In this document: piece after piece, positions 12,970 to 24,016 of the stretch
Layout of the letters: each line of letters starts with the position of its first letter
Numbering within the stretch: the stretch's first letter is position 1
Source: Taenia hydatigena
Lineage: Eukaryota > Platyhelminthes > Cestoda > Cyclophyllidea > Taeniidae
Assembly: GCA_036345935.2 (NCBI GenBank)
Contig: JADWOT020000002.1
Coordinates: 10,929,100 to 10,993,099, forward strand
DNA: 64,000 nt
Reading direction: 5' to 3'
Notes under the pieces: model-generated
Told to the model about the DNA's origin: nothing
The model's input: only the letters and a program-made list of their open reading frames with translations
Database searches by the model: none
Translations under genes and position numbers: made by a program

Positions 12970-13920
12970 ACAGATTTGAATTGCCATGACCTGACATCAA
13001 TAGCGTTGGCACACTGCAACGTAAAGGACTCCAAGTGCTAGCTATGCTTGAATAAAAGCCAGTCTCAGTTCCTTAATTCCCCTCAGTGTTCCAGCGGATC
13101 CACGCATGTTGGAAAGGAAGGTAAATGATGAAAGCAAACACCACACCTAGATCACAGCATTGATGAAAGAGCTCGGTCGATGCTTGAAGGAATCCAGATG
13201 AGACAAATTCCACACCACCACTTCGTTCAATCACTCCCAGTACAACCGCTAGTTGTGGAAATCTATCTCCTCTTCAGTATCCTTTAAGGATACTGCATCA
13301 AGACGATGGTCATCGTTTGCCACATCGCAGGTTAATCAGTCTAGCAGATCTCAATAGGCCTTGTGCCACCCATCAAATGCAACGTGAAATGCAAACAAAG
13401 TTAGCTAAGACATTTGGAGCACAATGCTAATCTGTCTACATAATGGTGGGGGTAATAAACCCCGCATGAAAGGCGCCCTTGAGAGGAAAATCATCATAAT
13501 GCCATGCTGGTGGGGTAATGGACACTTTTAGTGCAAATGAAGTGGTAGAATGAGGTGTGAGAGGAAGAGTAGACGTCGGCAGATGCTGTACCTTAACAAA
13601 AAGGGAGCGCATTGGAGAATTGTCTGCTAGGAAAGGTAAGAGGGAGTATGTACTGCGCCGGTAGTTTGTTGAACGCCAGATATCAGTGATGGGAAATGGA
13701 GACGGAGACACTAACTTACCTCGTCGTTGTACCTTAACCACCGAATGGGTCGTCGTCCGTATGTAAAATGTATTTTGTCTAAGTACTACGTGCCCTTTAA
13801 TCTTCTTCAGGGTTGGGTGTGAGGCGAGCGATAGGCTGGGGGGCGGTGAAATGCGCACGAAGTATTGAAGGAGATATTATACTACGAATTGAAGCGATGT
13901 TGGCCAGAGCTCATTTGTAA
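12970..13920. other. No gene; one perfect small palindrome
   Basis: The only clear element is a perfect 21-bp palindrome at 13275-13295 (cagtatcctt t aaggatactg). A 140-codon minus-strand open frame at 13436-13858 is proline/serine/threonine-rich with no recognisable domain, although a strong donor-like gacgag|gtaagt lies inside it near 13717. I do not call it a gene. Confidence 0.6.
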
Positions 13921-13954
13921 CTGATACTGACCTATAAGAACAAATCAGTATCAG
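13921..13954. repeat. Short inverted repeat at the start of an A element
   Basis: Perfect 10-bp arms (ctgatactga at 13921-13930 and tcagtatcag at 13945-13954) surround a 14-bp loop. It lies at the 5' edge of A copy 2, and ctgatactgg recurs at about 14799 near the end of that copy's 3' part. Confidence 0.7.
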
Positions 13955-14960
13955 GAGACCAGGCCTTCACTCTGTGGCATGGCCTTCGCACCATGTTACT
14001 TGGCCCTCAGACCTTCTGCGCGGCCGCTGGCAGCATGCTCTAATCGCATCAATGCACACTCTGTGCTGCACCTTCATGAGTCTCTTTTGGAAGCAGTTAC
14101 AGTCCACTTGTTCGACGAGAGCGCCAATAACAAGCATTAAATGAATCACGCACCACATTTCGCTAAAATGAGCAGACAGCGGTTTCACCTCCTCCTAACC
14201 ATTGGTGCATGCGGAACTTAAGCCACTAGCCACATCTGCATCCAGGTTAAAATGACAGAGATACCAAGAAGTGGGATGAAGTGGACGCAAAATAATGGGA
14301 CTGTTTTGAAAGCATAGGGGTGAGTAGGTGAACGTGTGAGAAGATAAAGTGAACTCGTGGGCCTATCGTGTTTTGTTTTAGGCGTACATGCATGAGCCAC
14401 GTGATGTTTGCATGCAGCATGGTGAAATAGAACTTGCTAGTGCACTTGACTGCCTCTCTCCACACTGCCCAGAAGACATGAATTCAGCACAAATCCACTC
14501 ACTAATCTACCTCTTCATCCATCACCGTCCTTCCCCATCCATCCTTCCATTCTTACCTCCATTCTCTTATGCATCCTTCCGCCATTTTAGCATACGTCCA
14601 TCAGTCAACCTTCCTTCCCAATCCCTCTCTCTCTACCTTCCTTTCATTTATCCTACAACCACCCAACATTCCATTCAACTTGTCATTCATTCCATTCCCA
14701 TGCATCAAGCCACCGATTGCTTCCAAATCCTCTTCCCAATTCAAATGATTTTCATTTACTGCACCAATCATGGTACCGCTTGTTGTGAAGTTATATCCCT
14801 CTGATACTGGCCAACTCGTCTCACACCCAATTTATTTGCCAGTCATTTTCCTCCAGTCATTCACCACCCACAGCAATCTTCTGCCACAATTGGTCACGGT
14901 CCCTTCTCTCACGTGCCTTTTGGCACAACGTGACTCAATTTTGCCGCGCCAGTAGGAAAA
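13940..14960 (+). repeat. Repeat family A, copy 2 (longest)
   Basis: Three parts are present in order. The 5' part (13940-14220) matches 19790-20065. The core (14231-14480) contains gaaagcataggggtgagtag and ctgcctctctccacactgcc. The 3' part (14800-14960) contains tttgccagtcattttcctcc. Between core and 3' part lies a CCAT/TCCA-rich tract (about 14490-14770) in the orientation opposite to that of the tract in copy 4. Open frames within it are not conserved among copies, so the element looks non-coding. Confidence 0.8.
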
Positions 14961-16044
14961 TGAAATCTGCGAGGAACATGTTTTAGCGACTCTTTTAGCT
15001 TCATCAATGGGCTGGGCAAAAGGGCAATGTTTTCAGCCAGCAAGATTTCAAAGTTGATCCGATTCAATAGCAACTGTTTTATTTACTATATTATTGCTGC
15101 TTTCAGCCAAAAGGAGGGTTGTTGCAACGTAAGTAACGGTTAAACCTACCACACATCACTCATTGTCAACCAGTAAAGTTCAATCCACCTGTCTTCATAA
15201 TGCCATCGTCTCGAATGCATTACTGTGACCATTTCATAATTTGATGTTGACAGCATACTTACTAGAACACTTCAAAGTGGTGATAAAATGAAATTCACTG
15301 TCTGCGATCCCTTTGTGATCGTCTGATTTGCTTTGTACAGAGTCCCCTTCCTCACTTTTCTCATGAAGTCGTCAAAAGTAAGGAAGAGTCGGATGCAACA
15401 ACTCTGAGGTGAAAGGAATACTCTTACAAGGCGGACTTGCGAAACCATTTAAATCCCCCTATAAAGCAAAGAAGGAGAGTCCACAACATTGCTTTTAGCG
15501 GAGTCGCACCCTGCACAAGATTTCACCCTGAGGTTGGCCCCTTAAAATACCATCGACAGTTGCCCACTACATTATTCAGAAGCAGTTTTGTTACAAAGTG
15601 GAGAGCATTCGTGTTGAAGGAATGGAAGGCAATTCAAAGCAGCCCCAAAGCAATGCTTTCTCGACCGTCAGTTTACAAGTAAGGCCTGCATCGGGAACAC
15701 CGCAGACCCTAGAGTGGCCCAATTCGGCGGCCGGATCAACATCAGAAGCCTCCAATTTATGCTTACTTCTTCCACACTTTGACTACGACCAGACTTTTCA
15801 AACTTTTCTCCTACTTCCAAGCACTTTTCATTCTACTCACTGACATTGTGGCCAGTCAGCGTTTAAGCATCTGGATGCTAGAGTAGGGTGATGATATGGA
15901 GGCAATGATTCAATCGTCTGGCGATGCTATCTCACCTTTAAGCAAAGCTGCGTGGTGCCTCAACCTTAGCAAGCGTGCCTGCAGTCCATTTTACAAACTG
16001 TAATGCATTTTTTTGTTAAGCTGTTGGTTTTAATTACGGTTACA
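14961..16044. other. No confident gene
   Basis: A plus-strand open frame (15598-15843) is serine/threonine/glutamine-rich and spans a donor-like tttacaa|gtaagg near 15677. With no homology and an overlapping open frame, it is not called. Confidence 0.5.
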
Positions 16045-16200
16045 TTGCCTGTATCGTGTGGCTGGACTCTGGGTCCTGCTAGCAACACCAATCCCTTTCT
16101 GTTTGCTGAATACGAATATTCTGTCCTAGTAGTATGCCTCCGCCTGACTTCAAGGAAGTCTCTCAATGCTACGCACACGTCACAGATGCTTTGATGCATA
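16045..16200 (+). repeat. Repeat family F, copy 1
   Basis: It resembles 40425-40600: tattctgtcctagtagtatg against tattctgccctagtattgtg, then ttcaaggaag and gctac...acg blocks. A weaker third match lies at about 45285-45365. Confidence 0.6.
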
Positions 16201-16462
16201 AAATGGTTTTTGGGCGAAGATTTGATCGTAACTGGAACAAAAAATAGAGTTTTGAGAGCAAGAAAAAAGAATGGGCACATTTTATCTGGCTGTATAACAG
16301 GAGCAGATACAATGGCGTGGGTTTCCATTGTGGGTGAGTGGTCCCAATGCTAGCGATCCACCATCCAGTTTTAATTTCAGGTTCGCATACCAAGAGCGAT
16401 GACCTGGTCGATCAACGTGTGTGCGTCAACTTGGCTGTGGGTTAGTGATGACTGGGCTTGGA

Positions 16463-16480
16463 TGTGTGTGTGTATGTGTG
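16463..16480 (+). repeat. GT microsatellite
   Basis: An interrupted (TG)n run, tgtgtgtgtgtatgtgtg. Confidence 0.85.
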
Positions 16481-16734
16481 CATGTAATGGGTATAAGTCA
16501 CCTTGTTGACTAAAGTAAGCGTACTTTCTAGTGACTGACTGACATTAGGCTTGAAGCGTCGAAGAGTAGTAGAGTTTCATTTGTCCCTGTGTGCTCTAAC
16601 GCGCACGCAAATTAAATACTCAAGAATCAGAATGAAAGCGCAAAAGAACTGCGTCTCTTGTATGGCTTACTAGGGGATCGAATAAGAAGCTATACTTATC
16701 AGATAATGCAAGGAAGTGAATGAATTCACTTAAC

Positions 16735-17045
16735 ATTTAATTAAATTAATACATGAAAATGTGCCTTATTTGCTGCCATTTGGCAATCGCCATGCAAGAA
16801 TAAAGTTGCCAGCAATATGAAGCTGAATGGAAATGTTATCTCTCCTACAGCAAAGACAGAGCTCGTATTGACAGCCCACACACGTATCCCTGTAAGCAAA
16901 TGGTAAGGAGATGTAAGCCAATGGAATGGTCCACTCTTGACCCAAAAGCGAATCGCGCACCCGCACGCAAACCGTGGAATCACACGCATTGTTGTGTAGT
17001 TAAGGCGATTATGTGAGTGTTCTCTGGTATCGGCTCCTACTGGCT
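16735..17045 (+). repeat. Repeat family B, copy 1
   Basis: It matches 18525-18845 in the same orientation at roughly 75-80% identity: gttgccagcaatatgaagc, then atctctcct, cacacgtatccctgt and gatgtaagccaatggaa. It abuts A copy 3 with no gap, so B and the inverted A may have moved together. Confidence 0.8.
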
Positions 17046-17270
17046 TCTCCTACATTCACCTACTCACCTCTATGACTTCAAATTAGTCTCGATTATTTTG
17101 CGTCTACTTCATCCCACTTCTCAATTTCTCTTCCAATTTAATTTATGTGAAGATGCAGCTGGTGACTTGAGGTCTGCATTCATCACTGATTTACAACAGG
17201 CAAAATCGCTAACTGCTCATTATATTTGTCATTTGACAATCGTTTGCAACAATTGCTCATGCTAATAAAG
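17030..17270 (-). repeat. Repeat family A, copy 3 (inverted, partial)
   Basis: On the minus strand it carries the end of the A 5' part (aatcagtgatgaatgcagac, caagtcaccagctgcatct) and the start of the core (gtgggatgaagtagacgcaa). The 3' part is missing. Confidence 0.75.
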
Positions 17271-17524
17271 TTTAAAAGCAAATACTTGTCAAATCAACCG
17301 TCCTGCGGAGCAATGAAGCCTGCAGTAAAAATAAACAGCATGTTTGGCAAACGCAAGCAGTGAGTTTCTATGCTCGGAGTTGGTAGAACAGTTGTTGAGT
17401 TTGACAGGCTTTTGAGGAGACTTATGCAAGCACTAAGGCAATGGAAGCTAGCAGAGATCTGGTGGCTAGAGCAGCACAGGTAGATCCACCAGTGACGATG
17501 GTTTTGAATGTGGGTAGAAACCTA

Positions 17525-17562
17525 TTGGAGTCGAACTCGGGGCTCCAACCAATGAGCCCTCC
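17525..17562 (-). other. tRNA-like promoter pair, possible SINE head
   Basis: On the minus strand an A-box-like gggctcattggttggagc (17559-17542) is followed almost directly by a B-box-like gagttcgactcc (17538-17527). The spacing is far too short for a tRNA, because the anticodon arm is absent. This fits a decayed tRNA-derived SINE head or chance. The sequence also folds as ttggag...ctccaa. Confidence 0.3.
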
Positions 17563-17795
17563 CCTTCAGACCAAAATAAAAAACTGTTAACAGGGTGCAT
17601 TGTGGCATTTTGGGTTATCTCACGAGGCGAGCGTGACAAAATGACAGAAATACCGTAACTCGAAGCTACAGAACCATTTTAGTGGTAGCAATAAATGGGT
17701 GCCATTATAGGCTTGTTTTGATTAGTCCTGGTTGCTCTCAAGCGATAGTTTTGTTTTTCACAAAAGGGGCATAAGGAACTCACATTCTCCCTCAC

Positions 17796-18089
17796 TTGGT
17801 GTAGTCGTTCTAACTCTATCACTGCAGACCCAATGTTCACGGCCATCCGCACCTCCCTCTGCAATGCGTGCACAAACAATGGCAGAAATGGTTTGGTTTG
17901 GCTTTAAATTCGGGATAGTGCAATTTCGCCCGGTGGTGAAGCAGGTACCATTAATCGGAAGTTTGCCGACAATCCGAGGAATGCTATAGTTCGTGACTCG
18001 CACGTCGGGATTAGTTGGTGGTTCCCAACTCACGAGCACCTTGTAGGGATTGATCGCCGCAATTATTACGCCCTGTGGAGCTCTAGGAT
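17796..18089 (-). CDS. Exon encoding one fibronectin type III domain
   Basis: This is one 98-codon exon. The minus-strand acceptor is ccatttgtgcag (AG at 18091-18090) and the donor is accaa|gtgagg (GT at 17795-17794). It is 294 nt long with phase 1 at both ends, the usual form of FN3 exons in extracellular proteins. The frame shows the FN3 hallmarks in order: a proline-rich start (PRAPQG), the core tryptophan (VLVSWEPP), the Tyr strand (VTNYSI), and the Leu-Pro turn (IPNLKPNQT) leading into an AIVCARI strand. Four N-glycosylation sequons (NYS, NGT, NCT, NQT) and four cysteines fit a secreted or cell-surface protein such as a receptor phosphatase, cell-adhesion molecule or matrix protein. I could not identify neighbouring exons, so the parent gene is unknown. 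A longer exon ending at the stronger donor near 17784 would break the symmetric phase. It appears intact. Confidence 0.85.
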
Positions 18090-18524
18090 CTGCACAAATG
18101 GAAACGCAGAGAGATGTCTGCATTAGTGTGGGGAGAGTGATATGGTCTCATTTGCCCCAGTGCGCCCCCCACGCGACCCCATATTAAGCCAGATGGAAGC
18201 AAAGTGCTCAAGCATTAGGGCGAATGCGCGAAAGGTGACAAGGGGTGTTTAGGGGTACCTGTGTTTATTACTTCAACTTACTGGTGGATCGGGTAAGCCG
18301 CCAGGAGGTATGAGGCAATGCGAGGGAACGAAGGAGCCTACTCAGTGGCACCAAGCTGATTTGACTGTATTTTGATGCAGTACAACCGAGTGGCAGTAGA
18401 TAAGACATTTTCAGCACTCCTTGGCTACTTTTCTGTTAAAAATCACTTGTTATTCCTGCCCGATATCCTAATTTATTACTAATTACTATGTTATCTCTCA
18501 CTTGCTAAATGCTTATATCCACGC

Positions 18525-18845
18525 ATTAATAAAAGCAAAGCATGCAAAGGTGCCTTTCCTGTTTTCAGTGTGAAACCGCCATGCATGGAAGAAGTTGCCA
18601 GCAATATGAAGCGGAGCAAAAGGGGCATCTCTCCTCCAAAAGAAAACAGAATTTGTATCTACAACTCACACATGTGTGCCTATGAGCATGCAGTGAAGGG
18701 ATGTGAGCCAATGGAAAGGCCTACTCTTGACCTACGGAGCAAGTGACGCACTCACACACACACACACACCGTGCAAGCACACACAGTGATGAGTCGTTTG
18801 ATCGATTGTGATGGGTTTCTCTGGTTCAAATTGATATTGTGAGTG
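18525..18845 (+). repeat. Repeat family B, copy 2
   Basis: This is the partner of 16735-17045 (gttgccagcaatatgaagcg and gatgtgagccaatggaa are conserved). It contains a CA microsatellite at 18753-18769 that copy 1 lacks. No family A sequence follows it. Confidence 0.8.
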
Positions 18846-19261
18846 GGTGATTTGCCCGTACTTGAAGGAGGAATCTCTTAAGCTTTGGGTCCGCAAAAAT
18901 AAATGGGGATGCGATGGTGATTTGAATTAATTCTGATCTTCCAGCTGTGGTGTCTGCAGGATTTGACGCAGAGGATTTGACTTGTCTAACAGAAGTGGTT
19001 AGACTTCTTCTTTAAGGATACTCCCTCCCACTCTACACCCAGAAGTCTGCATGTCCTTTATGGCATTTTGAAATCTTGCACTTCTGCCAACTTGTCACTA
19101 TAGATAATGTGGCGTCCATGGCTGCTTTATTAAGCTCGCCTGTTTCATTTTGTGCAGTCAAGAGCATGACAGAATGTAGTAGTCAGAAATCAAAGGAGAA
19201 TATGTGGTAGAGGCAAGCTAGTGTTGTTCAAGGCGCATTTTAAAAGTATTCGTGAGTTCGG
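18846..19261. other. No recognisable feature
   Basis: I see no gene, RNA or repeat match in this stretch. Confidence 0.6.
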
Positions 19262-19550
19262 TTTATTAATCAGCATTCAATGAAGCATAAACTGTAGAAT
19301 AACTTCTGTGCACAGCACCGCAGCCACCACCACAACTCCCTCGTGGGTCAAGTATATTTACCAGGCCTCCAAACCTCCGGTTAAGTGCCTCCACCAACAA
19401 AGTTGGCAATGAATTGCATCGAGTGAAGGCACAGAAGTGACCAAATGGTAGGACCTCCTCCTTTGCCATCAACCATGGGGTTGGTGGATGTCATGACATG
19501 TGCACCATGTGAGGGCCGACTGCTTTCACTTTCGCATTCCACAAAGTAGC
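19262..19550 (-). repeat. Repeat family C, copy 2 (inverted)
   Basis: This is the reverse-complement partner of 11826-12105. Its minus-strand translation is glycine-rich over part of its length, but the frame is not kept in copy 1, so I treat it as non-coding. Confidence 0.8.
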
Positions 19551-19789
19551 TTGATGTGTGCAAGGCCCATGAGATGCGAATCCATGTGTGCTTTTATTTT
19601 TACTAGCAGTTGGGTAGATTGCCGAATGCTGCACTTCAATTTGCTAAGCACCGTTCATTCATCTACCACTTCGAAACACCTTTGCCGACGTATAGAGTAG
19701 TGCGAATGAGAGGAAGGCACATCGTCGTATGGTAGCCTAGTGCCTCGTTTTTCTATCTGCTGACCTACGCAAATATTTCTGCATTTAAA

Positions 19790-20540
19790 GACTAGGCCTT
19801 CGCCTCGAGGCATTTCCTCAGGATCAAGCTAATTGCTACTTAGGCCTTCTGTACAGTAGTGAGCAGAATGCTCTTACCACATCGATGCACACTGAGTGCA
19901 CTACATTCATCTAAGTCCCTTTTCCAAAGGACTTACAATGTGCGTGTTCGATGACAGAGCTAATAACCAACACTAAATGAATCACGCATCCCGAGTCGCT
20001 TAAGCGAGCACTTAGAGATTTCATCTGTTGAGAATCAGTGATGACTGCAGACTTTAAGTCACCAGCTACATCTCCATCCAAGTTAAATTGGGAGAGAAGC
20101 CAAGAAACGGAATGAAGTAGATGCAAAATAATGGAGACTGATTTGAAAGCATATGGGTGAGTAGGTGAACGTGTGAGAAGCCAAAGTGGACTTGTGGGTG
20201 TACGTGGGCTTAGTGCAGGCGTGTGCACACAGACCATGCGATGTGTGCACGCTGAATGGTGAAACAGCAAATGTTGGTTGACATGTTTCACTGCCTCTCT
20301 CCACATTGCTCAGAAGGCACAAAGATGGCACTGCGCATTAAAGCTTAGCCGAAGGAAAGCCCGTCCTCAAGTAAATGGTTGCATCGTAGAGGTGGTGAAG
20401 GAGAGGCATTTGAATTGTGAATGGAAGGAGTGGGTAGATGAATGGTTGGAAGGGTTAGTGGGTGGATGAATGGAAAGAGGGTACATTGATAAATAAAAGG
20501 ATGTAGGTAAGTTATATAATTGAGCGATGGCTGGATCAAG
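19790..20540 (+). repeat. Repeat family A, copy 4
   Basis: It has the 5' part (19790-20065, with aaatgaatcacgca shared with copy 2), the core (20069-20330, gaaagcatatgggtgagtag) and a TGGA-rich tract (20390-20530). It lacks the 3' part. The tract is purine-rich on the plus strand, whereas the tract of copy 2 is pyrimidine-rich on the same strand. Confidence 0.8.
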
Positions 20541-20639
20541 GATTATGGAATTAATCTATGCTAGAATTCAAGGTGATTATAAATGCCCGGTTTGGGAAAT
20601 TATGAATGAGTATTTTGTGGATAGTTTGATGAAGGCTTC

Positions 20640-21100
20640 ATTTTCCAATTCCCTTGGCAGAAGTTAGCCACACTGTGCTAATAAATGCGTGGGCGAAGAG
20701 GTCATGACCGATGGTGAAAGAAAATTGCTGTAGGTGGTAAGGACTAAAGGAACATTACTGGCAAATTACTAAGTTGCAGAGCACTCATCACAGGGTGCGA
20801 ACTTTGCCTTCGCGATTACTACACCAAGCTCACGCAAGTTCATGAGTCCACGTTAACTTCAAACAACTTTACCTACCCACCTCTATGCTTTCATAACACT
20901 TTCCATCATTACTCATCTACTCCATCCCACTTTATAATTTCTCTGCCATTTCTTACCCCTATCCGTCCATGGACCTTCTTTTAAGTCAACTTTCCTTTCA
21001 TTCATCCTTCCACTAATCCATCCACCCACTCATCTATCCAATCTCCCCATTCAGCATTCAAATGCCCCTCCTTCACTACCTCTTCCATAGTTATTTACTT
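20640..21100 (-). repeat. Repeat family A, copy 5 (inverted)
   Basis: Read on the minus strand the order is TGGA-rich tract (21085-20960), core (20940-20830; aagttaacgtggactcatg), then 3' part (20800-20640; tttgccagtaatgttcct). The tract therefore precedes the core here but follows it in copies 2 and 4. Confidence 0.8.
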
Positions 21101-21544
21101 GCGCACAGGTTTTTCTCCTGCTAAGCTCTACTACACCGTCCACAACATCCACAGATAACGTGTGGTCAGGTGTGCAACATTCGGCTAAATGCTGCGTCTG
21201 CAATCAGACCGGATCCTTCTTCTGATCGACAATGATCCGGAATGGCAAGTGGATTAATCAGAAATGGGTAAGTGAAGAGTATACACCGTCCTGCTGCTGT
21301 CGTACTCTCTTCTTAGCACATTTGCACGTGCAGGTTGTGGAAAAAACACAGTGAGAAATGAGGCAAGGTGGAAGAGGGACATGTGTGATTGGAATGCAGG
21401 GCATCACGAATCACCATGAAGCTAATAGTGTTGACCATATGTGACAGTCATCCGCTTCTCCTCGGTATCCTACAGGTCCACCCTTAACACACCCTGCAAT
21501 TGCCACGGCGAAGAGAGCACAGACGTGGTGCAGACTCATCATTT

Positions 21545-21685
21545 TCACTCTTTTTGACAAAGGCTCTTCACGATGCGCCAGTAGCTGCATGGGCGAAAGA
21601 ACAAGCATAGTCGATGGTGAGTGAAGATTGCTGTGGATAATAAAGGAAAGAGGATACGAAATGATTTCCCCTGAGTCTGTTCTGA
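21545..21685 (-). repeat. Repeat family A, copy 6 (3' part only, inverted)
   Basis: On the minus strand it retains ccacagcaatcttcactcacc and the flanking 3' part. Just downstream on the same strand (21545-21411) an ATG-initiated frame starts with a hydrophobic, signal-peptide-like run (VCALFAVAIAG) but ends after about 43 codons. That is too little to call a gene. Confidence 0.6.
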
Positions 21686-22059
21686 CATGCAATACGACCA
21701 TTAGCCACAACGCGTCCGCGTATGAGACAAGACCAGTCATGATATTGAGCAATAAATCATTTCTAAGGATGGCTCGCGCAACGCATGCTGGGCATCAATG
21801 GCTGACAACTGATCCACCTTACAAAGGTCCACCTCCTATACTGGCTTTAGGAATGTTTTTGTTAAAGTAGTTGGATCTGGTCTTCAGCCATGCTTTTCGG
21901 GACTTGGTTGATTAAAAAACACTTAGATTGTCTACAGGGACGTAGAAGTACTACAGCGTAATCATTCGTGCTTGTGAGCATTCGTGTCTAAATTGGGTCG
22001 GGAAGGAAGCATTTCCAAACAATTCATTCCCTCCCTTGATAATTCAACAGGCAACTGCT

Positions 22060-22875
22060 TGAGACACTTGCGTGTTCGGTGGACTATTAAGTTGGAATAC
22101 GTCTTCATTTCGAGCATGCATGCCACGACAATGGAAAAATAAACCCTTTTACGCGTTTCTCGTGCCGTTTTGCACAGCTTTTGCATTGAAATGTGTCACG
22201 TTGGTACTTACAGCCGAACAAATACAAAGGTAAAAATGTCCCTCAACTCAGCCTAGCAATAAGATCACGAAGTGCATGCAGCACTCACCCGTGTCGTGTA
22301 CAGTCTTTCACGGACTTCCATCCAAGGCTGTTTGATTAAATCAGAGCAGTCAGTCAATTTGTCAGCCAACACCTATTTTAAAAATGCATCCTCAATTGGA
22401 TTCTCTGAGATCATCCACCTAACAAGTCCATATAATTTGAGTAGCATTGTCAACCGTTGTTTGCATCTAGAAATGCATATTCTGTTATTGCTAAGAGCGC
22501 GCAAAGCAGACTTTTCGCATACGCGATTTAATGACTTCGTTTAAGGCACAATTCGGCGCAATCAGCAATAATAATAATAATTTGCAGTAGGTCTACCGAA
22601 TCGGTGAAGGATTCGTGAAAAGGTCCAAGAAGACTGGCAAATACATTGAAACCCACTTTTCGCTACCGATGTCGGTCGTACAAAGTGGCTTTGTTTACCA
22701 ACCTTAGATTAAAGGTTAGTCACTTTAATCTTCAATTTCAGATGGCAATAGCATTGGCGTTCAAGTGTTTTTTTGAGTAGATGTAAGGAGTAGGCACCAC
22801 AGCAACGTAATTGTCCATCTAAACTCAAACGCCAGTTTATAGCAACGGCTGTCGGAGAAGTATGGCACAAGAGAA
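22060..22875 (+). repeat. Repeat family D, copy 1
   Basis: This about 815-bp block is collinear with 50345-51425 at roughly 80% identity. Shared blocks include gcatgccacgac, aatgtccctcaactcagcct, gcagacttttcgcatacg and tctaccgaatcggtgaagg. It holds an (AAT)n run at 22567-22580, exactly where copy 2 has about 290 extra bases, and a perfect 9-bp hairpin (22706-22714 with 22723-22731). No long frame is shared, so it looks non-coding. Confidence 0.85.
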
Positions 22876-22879
22876 CTAA

Positions 22880-24016
22880 ACCAGCATTCGGCTTTGGTTT
22901 TCTTGTCTACTAGTTACCATCTCAATTGCGATTAGCCACAAGCAAAGCGTATCTATCCAGGGGGAAAGTAATGGTTGCCTTGGAAGTGCGGACACGCAGC
23001 ACGGGCCGTTAGCAGTTAAATGGATTATCTTGAACGTATTTTGATTCAAAAAGACACTTTTCGTCACAAATTAAGCAGTAGATCGTAGCGTGTGCGCAAC
23101 TTATGGAGAATGACAGATGGATAGTCCGATGTCACTCTTTGTCAGTGGTATACATTCGACTTAACCTCAGAGTGGAAGTTTGTCTTTAAAAAGAAGGCCT
23201 TGAAAACAATTGGTTTGTGGGCAGACACTTACGGCTAAATATAACAGGCTAAGTAATGCAGATGTCTGCCTTGGATTTTGAAATTATTTTTAGTCAAATA
23301 TTGTGGAAAATTCCACAAGTGGCCTCCCTGCGGACTTTCTCCTGCTTGGCTAATATCCCGTGATGACACTAAATGCACTGATCTGCAGAAAAGGGCCAAG
23401 GGTGAATAAGTAGACGAGAAAGGGACCCACTCCATAAAATCCTGCCCTCGGTCAGCAGTAATGACATCCTTATTGGTGTACCCATCTCTGCTTATTCTGC
23501 TTAACCTGACAAAAGTGTGTTCTCTTTTAGCATTAACATGTAACCTATCCTTGAATGGTGTACGTGAGACATGTTAGACGAATTCGCTTGAGCCACTTTC
23601 TCGAAGTCGCACATTCTCGTGTTCGTAAATAAATTATTGTAAAAACTCTAGTTGGCGACGTTGTGCATGCGCTTTTCTCTCATTGTCAATTTGATACTAC
23701 GCTTTCTTTTACAACCAAACACCTTAACTCAACTCGCCGACAACGATCAAGGTCCTAACTTACTAAGTTTGCATCCCGAGACTGAGCTGTCCGTGCAAAA
23801 AATCACTAAGCTTCCCGTGCACTCTATTAGCACAGGCTGGTGACAACGGTTGACACTGCCACATGCCTTTACATTCGCACTAATGACAGTTCTGGCATGA
23901 GATGGTGGAGGAAAATGGTCTCTACCGCAGATCGTTGCCACGAAGTCATGAACATGAATATAGAAGCAAACCACTAATAATGTTTATGGTAAATTGTAAA
24001 AAGAATCTGTTTACGC
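22880..24016. other. No recognisable feature
   Basis: Only short open frames are present on both strands; I see no homology or repeat match. Confidence 0.6.

Noticed and set aside
13436..13858. 140-codon minus-strand frame rich in proline, serine and threonine.
   Set aside because: No homology. The composition follows a purine-rich plus strand.
21411..21545. Signal-peptide-like start on the minus strand beside a family A fragment.
   Set aside because: The frame stops after about 43 codons, no donor with good consensus was found, and no family was recognised.
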